DNA of 64,000 nt, taken from the NCBI GenBank assembly GCA_033002965.1, contig JAURVB010012877.1:186001-250000 (forward strand), read 5' to 3'. Each line of letters starts with the position of its first letter. Position 1 is the first letter of the stretch. Both the position numbers and the translations under genes were made by a program. The notes under the pieces are model-generated. The model was not told the DNA's origin. It saw only the letters and a list, made by a program, of their open reading frames with translations, and ran no database searches. The DNA is from Piper betle (Eukaryota; Streptophyta; Magnoliopsida; Piperales; Piperaceae). Below are positions 1 through 11,100 of this stretch, one piece after another.

Positions 1-1045
1 GCGAGAAGGTCAGCAAGGGATGGCGGTTGCCATCATGTGACATCACACAGCCGGCGGCAACCCACTGTTGCAGCCGGCCAGACAGCAAGGGGGAGGAGGG
101 AGATGGTGGTCCCAACCGCACATAGAGGGGATGAGGTTGGTGTGCATCACAGTGGTACGGCAAGGTGCTGGCGGCACCTATTTTTTGACGACCAAACAGG
201 GAGAATCCCGGTGAGGTGAGCAAAGGTGGCAGCTTTCTCATCCCTGAGTGATGTCTCAAGTCGGATGAAGGTTGACAACGACGAGGGAGGGCCGACGGCA
301 AGACGGCAGAAGCGAGGCACGGCCGGCGGTGGCAAGGCCGGCAGTGCTGCACAAAAGAGAGTAAGGGTGGCTGCAAAGAGGAGTAGAGAGGAAGAAAAAA
401 GGAGGGGAAAGGCGCCGGCGGCGCTGGTTGGCAGGAGTGCAGCCGGCAACAAGGTTGCCAATGGTGATAGCGTGGCAAAAGCAAAGGGGTGTTGGTGTCG
501 GGTGGAGGTGATGAAGCGGAGATGGTGAAGGGTCAGGAAGAAAGAATAAGGCGATGACAATTTTGTAGTTAAAACTTGACTCGCTCTCGACTCGAGTAAA
601 TATTCATAAAATAAATCCCAAAAATATAGAATTAAATATAACAAAAACCAATAAAATATGATATACCTAATAATTGTCTAATGGCATGTATCTAACTCTA
701 CCAACCCACCAAAATACTAACTCACACGTCTAACACGATAAACGACCTAAGTCTAATTTGTCAATGGTGGAAGGATCCAGTCAGCCCTAGGCTGTGGCGG
801 CAGCCAGAGGAAGAGAGGCGCTTTTGGAGAATCACGTATGCACGTAAGGGTAGTTTTTTAAATAAAATTTAACTCGCTCCCGACTCGAGTCAATAATAAT
901 AAAATAAATCTCAAAAATACTAAATAAAATATAATAAAATCAAATAAAATGCGATAAACTTAATAATCGTCTAATTGCATGTTCTAACTCTACCAACCCA
1001 CGCAAAATACTAGCCAATGTGTCCTAACGCGATAAATGATAATTT
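1..1045 (-). repeat. Degenerate Ty3 LTR fragment, inverted
   Basis: Read on the minus strand, this stretch resembles the LTR of the Ty3 element at 55.7 kb: an AT-rich part carrying the ACTCGAGTC-type motif, then a GC-rich low-complexity part. The AT-rich block occurs twice (about 565-765 and 860-1045), each with the same order of GACTCGAGT, AAATAAATC and CTCTACCAACCCA. Positions 1-530 are GC-rich and have open frames in several phases, but these look like composition artefacts. I see no LTR terminus, so the copy is truncated. No gene is supported here. Confidence 0.55.
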
Positions 1046-1489
1046 TAAAAGCTCAATTCTTTTCCACGTAATTTTTAAAAAACTTAATTCTTTTCCACGT
1101 AATTTTAAAGATTTGTTCCTCTTAAATCATTTGGACATTCTTGGCATAGAATTTTTTTAAAAAATTTTATATATGCATTTTTATCCTAGTAATGAACAGC
1201 AAATCTTTTGGCTATCTAATCCATATTTTTGGTGGTTCGTCTCTTATATAAATCATAACATGCATAATTTGTTAACCTCATGATTTTAGTTAATTAATCC
1301 ATGATAAACAATTAAATTGTTGTGGCAGAGATTTTCTGCAGGTAGCAGACTTATGTTAATTAAAATTAGTGTTCATTCCTTTATTATAGTAAAATTATTT
1401 GTTAGAATTTATATTACTAGTCAATGATAAGATTTATTTATGATTTTAAATGTGTTTTGAGTATATAAGTGATATTATGTATATTATTA

Positions 1490-1720
1490 TATTATATTAT
1501 CAAGTTGAATTTGAGTTGAACTACGAGACGATTTCAAGTCGAGTTCGAGTAATAACTGAGTCGAGTCAAGTCGAATACTGCCTTGCTCAAACTCGACTCA
1601 TAGGATTCAAGTTCGAATTCGAGCATTTAAATATCGAGTTTCGAGGCGAGTCGAGACGAAAGCCAAATGCTTATGAGCTGGCTCGCTCAACTCACAGTAT
1701 AAATCCTGATAAGTGGATAT
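1490..1720. repeat. CGAGT-rich dispersed repeat
   Basis: The stretch is built from repeated GAGTTCGAGT, GAGTCGAGT and CTCGACTC words in both orientations. The same word set recurs at about 27,200-27,700 and 45,160-45,270. This is a common kind of non-autonomous plant repeat; the class is not determined. A 143-residue open frame overlaps it but has no recognisable domain. Confidence 0.5.
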
Positions 1721-2091
1721 CTCAATATAAATCGTATGAAATTAGTTGTCCTTGGAAACTCTGCTTCAAGCCTCAAACAAGAAATGTAAACTATCATAAT
1801 GAACACAAACAATTTGACCCAAACAATGTTTGCAAGACTTTTATTTACAGTTTCCATCAACTAAGCATTTACAGAAGTTAATAAGATGATAAAAAAATGC
1901 TTCCTTGCCAAAAAACCTCCCAATGAAAAAAATAAAAATCATAAAACCATTATTCTAAGATACAAGCGAAATCAAACTCCAAGCCCCATGCTCACTCCCA
2001 CAGATTTTCATCACCAAAAAGAACCCATTTTTCAATTAACCCATACTCACAAAATCATCAAACAACACATATATATTTTTCCTGAATCATC

Positions 2092-2241
2092 TGTTGGGTT
2101 TATCCCACATCGGTCGTGGATGATGTTGATGACTTGTATATAGGCTAATATGAAAGCCTTATTCCTTAAGCTAGCTTTTAGATTAAAAAAGGCCTGTGAC
2201 ACCTATTACAAGTTCATTTTGGTAGTCCAAAGGGCCTAACA
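2092..2241 (+). mobile_element. Short TRIM-like LTR
   Basis: A 150-bp unit starts TGTTGGGTTTATCCCACATC and ends CTAACA. It is followed after three bases by GGTATCAGAGCC (2245-2256), a match to the initiator-Met tRNA primer-binding site. A TATATAGG promoter-like motif lies inside. The TCCCACATCGG word is typical of plant TRIM and small LTR elements (family knowledge). No second LTR is visible downstream, so the element is 3'-truncated or its 3' LTR has been lost. Confidence 0.6.
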
Positions 2242-2258
2242 GGGGTATCAGAGCCGGA

Positions 2259-2393
2259 TTTTTCCTACGCCTGATTGTGGATGTCTCCTGCATGGTTTCT
2301 ACCATGGTTTCTACCTGATGATTTAATTTTTCCTACGCCTATTGTGGATGTCTCCTGCATGGTTTCTACCATGGTTTCTACCTGATGATTTAA
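2259..2393 (+). repeat. 68-bp tandem duplication after the PBS
   Basis: Two copies of a unit of about 68 bp start at 2259 and 2327, differing by one base near CTACGCCT(GA)TTG. Inside each unit the word GGTTTCTACCAT is itself followed by a second GGTTTCTACC. The block lies in what should be the 5' untranslated leader of the TRIM-like element and runs directly into the 44-bp minisatellite. Confidence 0.8.
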
Positions 2394-3400
2394 GAGGAGT
2401 TTACCAGGTGGGTGTTGTCTGATGGTGGGTGATTTAAGAGGAGTTTATTTAAGAAGAGTTTGTCATCTGATGGTGGGTGATTTAAGAGGAGTTTATTTAA
2501 GAAGAGTTTGTCAGGTGGGTGATTTAAGAGGAGTTTGCCAAGTGGGTGATTTAAGAGGAGTTTGTCAGGTGGGTGCCATCTGATGGTGGGTGATTTAAGA
2601 AGAGTTTGTCAGGTGGGTGCCATCTGATGATGGGTGATTTAAGAAGAGTTTGTCAGGTGGGTGCCGTCTGATGGTGAGTGATTTAAGAGGTGGGTAACTG
2701 AAGAAGAGTTTGCCAGGTGGGTGTCGTCTGATGGTGGGTGATTTAAGAAGAGTTTACCAAATGGGTGCCACCTGATGGTGGGTGATTTAAGAGGAGTTTG
2801 TCAGGTGGGTGTCGTCTGATGGTGGGTGATTTAAGAGGAGTTTGTCAGGTGGGTGCCGTCTGATGGTGGGTGATTTAAGAGGTGGGTAATTTAAGAAGAG
2901 TTTGCCAGGTGGGTGTCGTCTGATGGTGGGTGATTTAAGAAGAGTTTGCCAAATGGGTGTCACCTAATGGTGGGTGATTTAAGAGGAGTTTGTCAGGTGG
3001 GTGCCGTCTAATGGTGGGTGATTTAAGAGGAATTTGCCAGGTGGGTGTCATCTAATGGTGGGTGATTTAAGAGGAGTTTATCAACTGGGTGTCATCTAAT
3101 GGCGGGTGATTTAAGAGGAGTTTGCCAAGTGGGTGCCGTATTTAAGAGGAGTTTACCAGGTGGGTGATTTAAGAGGATTTTTGCCAGGTGGGTGCCGTAT
3201 TTAAAAGGAGTTTGCCAGGTGGGTGATTTAAGAGGAGTTTGCCAGGTGGGTGTTGTGTGATGGTGGATGATTTAAGAGGAGTTTGCCAGGTGGGTGCTAT
3301 TTGATGGTGGGTGATTTAAGAGGAGTTTGCTAGGTGGGTGCCGTTGTTGATAGTGTAAGAAAGAGGAGTTTTGCCAGGTGGGTGCCATTTGATGAAAAGT
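2386..3400 (+). repeat. 44-bp G/T-rich minisatellite
   Basis: About twenty diverged tandem units of roughly 44 bp, with cores GATTTAAGAGGAGTTTG and CAGGTGGGTGCCGTCTGATG. Several units lack the GCCGTCTGATGGTGGGT half, giving shorter periods (for example around 2520-2560 and 3120-3240). The G-rich strand is the plus strand throughout and no open reading frame is maintained. The array ends near 3400, before an AT-rich unique stretch. It sits directly 3' of a tRNA-type primer-binding site, so it appears to be the internal region of the TRIM-like element. Confidence 0.85.
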
Positions 3401-3627
3401 GTGAGAATGTCCGACGATAATTACATACATTCTTAATATATTATTAATTAGTTTTAAACATATACCATACATCAAGTGGCTCTTTGGCTAGCCTTCGATT
3501 AAATATACTAATATATTATTAGTATATTTTATAAATAATAACGAAACTCAATATTAGCTTGTGATAAAAAAGTAGGAGATTAAACCAATCAAAATACAAT
3601 AAAAAATTATAAAACTATATCCCACAG

Positions 3628-6616
3628 TGTAAAACCCAACTTCGGGTTAAGGTTTTATTTGCTTGTAGTTTGCCCTATTCGGGCCAGTCTCAAATCGGTT
3701 CGAACGAGTTTGAATAAGACCAATTTTATGACCATGAACATGTAGCTCAAATGGCCGTATGAGCATGTTGTGGTGGCTGAATATGACTAACATGCAGACG
3801 ATAGATTTAGTTAGGTTACAACAGAACACAAGGTATACATATGATTTTTGTGGGTTAGCTAGGGTTTTAGGCTTAGATCTAGGTCATGGCAGCATTTAGC
3901 ATCCGTTTGAAATTTTCAGGGTATCTCATTTGCATGCATTATAGGGATTTCGAATCACCAAATTTTGCCCCTATGGGCCTAGCTTGATTAAATCGTAGGT
4001 TTCACCTAATTGAGTAGAGGGCCCGATGCTTATTTAGCCTTCTTGTCTCGATTCCAGCCTATAGAGTCATTTTTAGGATTCAAGTCAGTTTTAACTTTGG
4101 ACGGTCTCGATCTGAACTTTCCATCTATATATAGCCCTAGCTTTCTCCCATTGATTTTAAATGATTTTCTCACCTTTTCAGAGTTATTCACCCCTAGTGC
4201 CACCAACACTTCGGCTTGCCCCTGGCGAGTCTTCGGCTCACCCCAGCCACTGGACTGGCACCCCTAGAACCGCCTTGCGATAGGCTTTCTATCCATACCT
4301 CTCAAGACTGTCAGCGCTGCCACACTCACTGCCGGCGACGGCATGATTGCAGTTGATTTCCACCACCATTCGAGCCATTTTTTAATGCCAATGAGCCACT
4401 TCCAATTGATCCAACTGCTCAGATAGGTTCATCTTGCTGAGATCTTCATTTTGATACCACCCATGGCCACTGTCAAGGCCGCGATCACCACTACCCCAGA
4501 CTACGATTCTGCCCTTTCACGTCATTTTTTGGCCCACCAACGACTGGACTTTGCCAATCGCCACAAACAGCATCTTCCTTGTCTTTAGGGCCATCAATCC
4601 CCACCTACAACGAACCCAACCACAATGCCTTCGGTGCTTTCCAGCGGCAGGCACCGCTCACCCCATCTGACCCTATTACCCGCCTTCGCATCCACCAACC
4701 CGAGTCTTGTTCACTCGTTCGTGTCCACCTATTTGCCCATGTCGGTGCCCAACAATCCACACCATCCCAACCAACCCAGCCCACTAGTTTATCTGGCCCA
4801 AACCGAGTTAACTTAACCGACCCAGTTTGGTTTAGCAAGTTAACCTAGTTCGGCTCATTTCAACTAATTGTTGACAATTTAATACTGATTTTGGTAATTC
4901 AAGAACCCCTACATTAATTTAGATGCATATTCACATTATTTAGCATATTTTGATGTTATAAGTATTTTTTTATTTATTCATTCATTATTATTTTTTTCAT
5001 TTTAATTTATATGTTTATTATATATGATGAATGTTTACATGATTATTTGTTATTACAAATGTTATATTTACTTATTAATTTTAGTCTTATTCATGTTACT
5101 AAATTGTAGATAGATATTTATTTATTCGTTGCATGGATGTTATTATATATTTGTATTTAATTACATATTCCGTATTGGATGATTATAATATTATTATTGT
5201 TCATTATTAACTAAAATTTACTAATTGTTTATTTATTTATTTATTGAATGATTATGTTTTTATTTATTTAATTATTGATATATTTACTAACACAAGTATA
5301 GTTGATATTTGCTTGTGTTTAGCTATGTATTTATAAAATATAATGATATTATTATTTTATGATTAGAATATTATTATTTTCAGCTATTTATTATTTATCT
5401 ATTTATTCATGAGTGTATATATTTACTTATTTATTATTTATTATTAATTATTTTCTTTATTATGTCTCGATTTATGTAATTTATATTTAGTTGTATGTTT
5501 ATTTAGCACTGTCTTATTTATTAGGATATATTGGTGATGTGAGCACACACACGAACATGCATCATATAAAAATATCAATATTTTACTTAGTAGTGGGTTT
5601 CAATATAGGTTTCGGAGATATTGGTGATGTGAGCAACACACCACGAACATGCATCATATAAAGATATCAATATTTTACTTAGTAGTGGGTTTCAATATAG
5701 GTTTCGGAGTCCGAACTCGCCGTAGATGAGATGTCACATTTAGAGCTTAGAATAAAGATCCGTTAGGACTCTTCTTAGTTTTTGCCATTATATTCTATTG
5801 TCAATTTGATTTGTAGACTGCAAGACATGTTAAATGGCTGTTTTATCAGACCCCACTTAACACGGTCATTTAGATGCACTTTACTTCTGTAATTAATAAC
5901 CTTCGATTCTGATTTTGAAAATAAGATCTGCCACAAGCTACCTTCGGACTTATTATATAAATCCCTTCTCAGGCTTGTATATAATTTTATAGGTGTTTTC
6001 TAGTGAAAAGTGAGATAGGGGAAAACCGACAACCACACTACTGAGCGGGCACGTGTTAGTCGAAGCGGGCTCTGGATTTGGTAAGCGTCTGTTCCATTCC
6101 CGAGAGATCAAATGAAGGATGTAGAAGGCTGAAAGAAAAGGAAAAGAAATTGATGTTCTCATGCAAGGGATAGTTTTTAAAGTTGCATAGGTATGAAATG
6201 AGTAAGAATGGGATGCTCTCGATTCAAGGACGATAACTCCTAATTAGCGCCCTTATAAGAGATTCTGTGAACTGAGTTCATAAATATTTTCATTTAACAA
6301 GATGGCCAGCTCTCTTGTTCTAGTTTAACTGTTAGTTATTTATGGACTATTGATGTTTTCTTATTATATATATGTAGGTTTCATGATTTTGGGTTGGCTT
6401 TGGTGGAAGGATATATAAATGTTACACATACTTCAGCTCAATGCAGTTACTTTCTTTCATACTTGTATTTATATTTGATGTACTCTTGATCCCAAGCAAA
6501 TTAGTTCAATTTATATTATTAATCGAGTCTTATAAACTAGCTATTTTAGACATAACTCAGCTTGATCGCGACATTTTCGATCTTGTTCTTAGGTTAACCA
6601 AAATTGGGGTGTCACA
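3628..6616 (+). mobile_element. Solo Ty3-type LTR, about 3.0 kb
   Basis: It starts TGTAAAACCC, like the 5' LTR at 55,668, and ends GGGGTGTCACA, comparable to GGTGTTACA there. The flanking pentamers are CACAG (left) and CACGG (right), a one-mismatch candidate target duplication. Shared landmarks with the 55.7 kb LTR include the GAACTCGCCG / GAGCTCGCCG area, the block around 5990-6100 (compare 57,380-57,500) with TTCCATTCCCGAGAG, and a C-rich leader with spurious frames (4010-4850). No internal coding region is present, so this is a solo LTR produced by LTR-LTR recombination (inference). The AT-rich part (4860-5520) holds nothing else. Confidence 0.65.
5528..5709 (+). repeat. 90-bp tandem duplication inside the solo LTR
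   Basis: Two nearly identical units start at 5528 and 5618, each running from ATATTGGTGATGTGAGCA to ATAGGTTTCGGAG. They differ mainly in the short CACAC tract. The high identity compared with the decayed surroundings suggests a recent local duplication. Confidence 0.85.
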
Positions 6617-7492
6617 CACGGTAAAGGGTCACAAGTTTAAACCCAACTAATATCAATTTCTATTTTTTTATAAAAATAAAAAAAAATACCTCCCACTTCA
6701 AAGGGTCATGGGTTCGAACCCGAAGAACCTTACTTTCTAACTTCATATTAATAAAATTCAGTATAATTGCCTTGAAAAAATACAATAAAAAATTTTAAAT
6801 TATTATAATTTATCCTTTTAATTAGGATCTATATTTAAAATCAATTAAAATTTATATCTAAGATATTAAATTATTATCATCTAACTCATTATTCAAGGAG
6901 AATTTATATAAAAAATTAAAATTAATGTGCAATACAAATTGCACATGACGTTATAATATCTTGCCTAGCTTTTTCATCACGCAAGGAAGACTAATCAAAT
7001 CCATTCATTTTTCCGAGTATAACCTCTTTATCACCGTATAGTACTTGACTGATATCTAACATACTATTCAATACTCAAAAATTATTTTTTTCCAACACAA
7101 TACATACATAAATTTTATTACAAGTGAATTTGATGCACATTTTAAGAGATAACTACAAATAATTGACTCCCTGCCCACAAAACTAAGAAAATGATAAAAC
7201 TTATTTGGAGAAATAAATGGTCCATACTCCTGCCAAAAACAAGTTGGACGTCACCCACTTACATCCACATGCACCGGGACCTGGTCTTGGTTAGAAAGCG
7301 TGTTCCACATGACTTCTTCGTTCTCGGTGTCAATGGTCATCAAAATATATATATATATATAGTAACCCCACTCTTGAGATCAATGAACACCGCCAAAAGC
7401 GATCCACTTCCTCCTACAGCTCCCAAGATCATCTCATAGATAGATTAGATTCTTGATTGTTGAAGAAATACAATCAACCAAAGTTCCATGAT
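6617..7492. other. Intergenic region upstream of the lipase gene
   Basis: AT-rich sequence with no supported gene. It contains two similar short stretches (AGGGTCACAAGTTTAAACCC and GGGTCATGGGTTCGAACCC) and a (TA) microsatellite at about 7345-7360. That microsatellite lies 130-150 bp before the lipase start and is in the right place for the core promoter, but no specific TATA box can be chosen within it. Confidence 0.4.
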
Positions 7493-10069
7493 ATGTCAAT
7501 CCCTCTCCCTAAGATCATCACTCCTCTCCCCCTCCTCCACCCTTCTCCATCTCTTCCACCACCACCTACCACCCTCTCCCTCACTACCCTGCCAATATCG
7601 CGCAAACCTAAGCGGTCCACCCTAACCATCACCAGAAGCTCAGCCACCCCTCCTGAGGAGTACTCAGCTACCAAACTTGCATCACTGATAGACCAGGTGA
7701 AAAAGGAACACACAGGCAACAATTACATTGATGAGGATGATCAGGAGGAAGAAAGGAAAGAAAAGGTAAGAGTCGCCGAGAGGTGGAAGGAGATCCATGG
7801 GGATAGAGACTGGGCAGGCCTATTAGACCCCATGGACCCTCTCCTCAAGTTGGAGATCATCAAATACGGCGACATGGCGCAGGCCTGCTACGACGCATTC
7901 GACTACGATTCCACCTCTCGCTACTGCGGCAGCTGCAAGTACTGCCACACCACCTTCTTCTCCGACCTCGGCCTCCCGGACGCGGGCTACAACGTCACCC
8001 GCTACCTCTACGCTACCCCTCCATGGCCATCCCCAACTTCTTCCGCCGCTCCGTTGGGCCCCAGAGCTGGAGCCACCGCGCGAACTGGATCGGGTTCGTG
8101 GCGGTGTCGGACGACGAGACGTCGCGGCGGATCGGGCGGAGGGACGTTGTGGTGGCGTGGCGGGGGACGGTGACGAAGCTGGAGTGGGTGGCGGATCTGA
8201 TGGACTTCCTCGTGGGGTTCCCAGGGCATCCGGAGCCGGGGTTGAAGGTGGAGTCTGGGTTCTTGGGGTTGTACACGGAGAAGGAGACGGATGGTGATTG
8301 CCGCTTCTGCCATTACTCGGCCAGGGAGCAGGTACTGGCCGAGGTCCGGCATCTCGTCCGCCATTACTCTTCTAAGAAGGTTAGCATTATAATGTGTAAG
8401 TCAATACAGGCTCTTAATTAAAAAATTTGAACATTTGTTTATAAAGAGGTCTCACATAATGTTAGTGAAGTTTGAAACTCTTGATCAATTCATATTCAAA
8501 AGTAATTTTTTTATCCGAGAAAGGAAATGCATGATTTTCAAATAGATTAGCAATATCATATATGTAGGATATATGTGAGGTGGTCCTAATTATATTATTG
8601 GAAATATGTATATTCATGCAGCTAGAAAGATTATCCGAATTGACAATGTTTGATCAAGGCTCCTTTTGTCCACATGATCTTTCTAAAATGCTAATTACAG
8701 ACTTGGGTCTCATCTGTCAAGTTTATTGTCATAGACACACTCATTGAGCTTGAAATTAGTGAACAGGTCCATTGCCTCGCTTTTATCAAACTGCTCAAGA
8801 TGTGACATGTAATTGGCACGCATCAATTCTGTAGCGCCAACACTTTATAAAGTATTTAAGCACGTTAATTGATAAACATAGTTTGCAATTGGATTATCTT
8901 TAATCTAATGGTAAAAATGCATAAGGATTTTTACTAATTATGAATGATAATTATGGTTTGTTAATTAATTACAGGAAGAGGTGAGCATTACAATCACCGG
9001 GCACAGCCTTGGGGCGGCGCTAGCGGTGTTGAGCGCATATGACATAGCGGCGAAGGGGGTGAATGGCAGGGCTCCGGTAGTGGTTTTCTCGTTCGCGGGG
9101 CCGAGGGTGGGGAACCGGCAATTCAAGGAGGCGGTGGAGGCGGCCGGGGTGAAGGTATTGCGGGTGGTGAATGTCCATGACTCGGTTCCAAAAGTGCCGG
9201 GCATGTTCGTGAATGAGAAGGTGCCGGAGCAGGTTCGGCGGATGGCGGACCAGTGGCTCCCGTGGTCCTACTCTCATGTAGGGGTAGAATTGACCTTAGA
9301 CCACCGGCATTCCCCTTCCTCAAGGATACACCGGACCCTACTTGCGCTCACAACTTGGAAGCGCACTTGCACTTACTTGATGGGTGAGTTCATCTAATTC
9401 CTTATTGTTTGTTTATCAATCCCGATTGGCTACTTAAACGTGAACTCAATGAAATGAAGTTGGTGTGAGCCATAAAAGTCGTGTACCCAATTATAATATC
9501 TTAAAGTAGAACTTAAAAATATTGTTCTTTATTATAGTATAAGTTAAAATTCGAAGGATTGTTAGTTCATCACTAGAAAACAACAACAAACTTGTTTACT
9601 TTCGTTTGTCCATTGCATATGTTCCTTAATTTTGTCGTATACGATCACAAGGACAAATAACTTAAAAACTTTGTGATATTAATCCTGGCACATCAGGTAT
9701 CATGGAAAAGGACAGAGATTCGTGCTATCAACTGGGCGGGACATTGCACTGGTGAACAAAGCAAGTGATTTCTTGAAGGGCCACCATCTGATTCCTGCCT
9801 TTTGGAGGCAAGATGGGAATAAAGGGATGGCAAAGGCCCCGGATGGACGGTGGATATTACCTGAAAGGCCAAGGCTAGATGACCACCATCCTGAGATTGA
9901 CCACCATCTTCAACAAATTGGCCTCACCTCTTCTTCTAAATCTTTTACAACGAAAGGAAAAAATAATTTAATCAAGATAAATGTTTATTCTTTGATGATA
10001 TTTGTGTTCCTCCATATTTTTAAGTTGCAAATGAGCATGTTTTTATACAATGATGTTGTTCTCAAATAA
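7493..10069 (+). CDS. Plastid phospholipase A1-I type lipase, frameshifted
   Basis: Predicted to release sn-1 fatty acids from glycerolipids in plastids, as in the DAD1-like PLA1-I family (family knowledge). Three exons fit GT..AG introns and join in phase: 7493-8379, 8975-9383 and 9697-10069, about 556 residues. The first ATG gives a Ser/Thr/Pro-rich, basic N-terminus suited to a transit peptide. Lipase class 3 features follow: [16 protein letters not shown] and [20 protein letters not shown] in exon 1, the nucleophile motif GHSLG at the start of exon 2, and NVHDSVP with the catalytic Asp. The conserved His region is read only after a frame change. Two -1 frame changes break the gene: in CCCC at 8016-8019 and in CCCC at 9312-9315. 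Both flanks remain well conserved, so sequence error is as likely as a pseudogene. The C-terminal tail of about 40 residues after QQIGL looks longer than usual. Confidence 0.85.
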
Positions 10070-10089
10070 GATAATCCATTTGTTTATAT

Positions 10090-11100
10090 TTGTGTTCTTC
10101 CATATTTTTAATTCGACGGTGGGTCGTAAAATTTCCTGAACACCCTATTCGACCCCCAACATTGTCGGCGACGTGTTTGCACCGGAAAGACGACGATGGC
10201 GTTGGTGTCGGTGACGACCCCTTCCCCTGGCGTTGCCATCATCTCCGACAGGGAGGACGCTGCTGCCCTCCGACAACGGCGACGATGCTGTGCCCTCCTT
10301 CTTCTCATCTGGCAACGGCGGTGGCTAGGCCGACCGTCCAGCTCTCCCCTGCAACAGCCGCCTCGGCCTCGCCGGCTCCGGCTCGCCGTGTTCCGGGCCA
10401 AGGTCGGCGATCGAGATCTCCCTCCTCACAGTCAACACCACCGCCTCCTCTGTCCGACCCGTGTAATGCCTTTTTTGCACCAATGCCACCTCTGTTTTTC
10501 TTCTTCTTCTCCATTGTTGTGTGACTGACTTTCAGCTCATATTTTGGCAAACTTAAACCACCTTCGGGCGTACCCCCACTACAAAACAATTATCAATGTT
10601 GTCCTCTGGCTATCGGATCCTGTCCATCCTCTCTCTGGCTCAAAAACATTCGAATCACATCAAAACTGTCAATTTTTCTGCTACTTTTGCTGCCTTTTTA
10701 ATGATTTTGGTAAGCAGCACCGTCATGGTTGCTACCAACCACCAAGAAAGCTCCCATCCTCCCCAACCTTTCATTGGTCTCCTCCGTCTCCGACTCCTCC
10801 ACGATGGTTGACGCTACTACTGTATCTCCCCCGCCAGCATTTCCTATTATGCTGCAATATTTTGGCAAATTGTCAACTCTGACAATTGAGCTACCACCCC
10901 ACCCCCATTCACTTCCACCACGTCGTCTCCATTCGATTGAGCCTAGCCCGACCTCTAGACTTGTCGCCGGCGGCAAAATTGTTGGTGTCTCCTCCCCTAC
11001 ATCAATTTCATTTAAAATTTGTTAAACCAACATGGTCTGATCCGGCCCGAATCATTCTTAACCCAAACCAACGCCTCCCTCCAATTTGTAAAATGAATTT
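10090..11100 (+). repeat. GC-rich LTR-leader-like debris
   Basis: A C-rich stretch (10,140-10,520), then mixed sequence with CCCAACC/CCCGACC words. It resembles the C-rich leader of the Ty3 LTRs at 4.0-4.9 kb and 56.1-56.5 kb; the opening AAATTTCCTGAACACCC is similar to the bases at 56,105-56,125. Open frames of about 100 residues occur in several phases on both strands, with Pro/Ser/Arg-rich products and no domain. I treat it as retroelement debris, not a gene. Confidence 0.35.

Noticed and set aside
2386..3400. CRISPR-like regular repeat array
   Set aside because: Units are directly adjacent with no unique spacers and are diverged; this is a eukaryotic minisatellite.
4579..4848. 89-residue plus frame and overlapping 77-residue minus frame
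   Set aside because: Inside the C-rich leader of the solo LTR; overlapping frames on both strands indicate composition, not coding.
6660..6730. tRNA-like box B (GGTTCGAACCC)
   Set aside because: Only a B-box-like word is present; there is no A box, no cloverleaf and no anticodon arm. It is probably part of a dispersed repeat.
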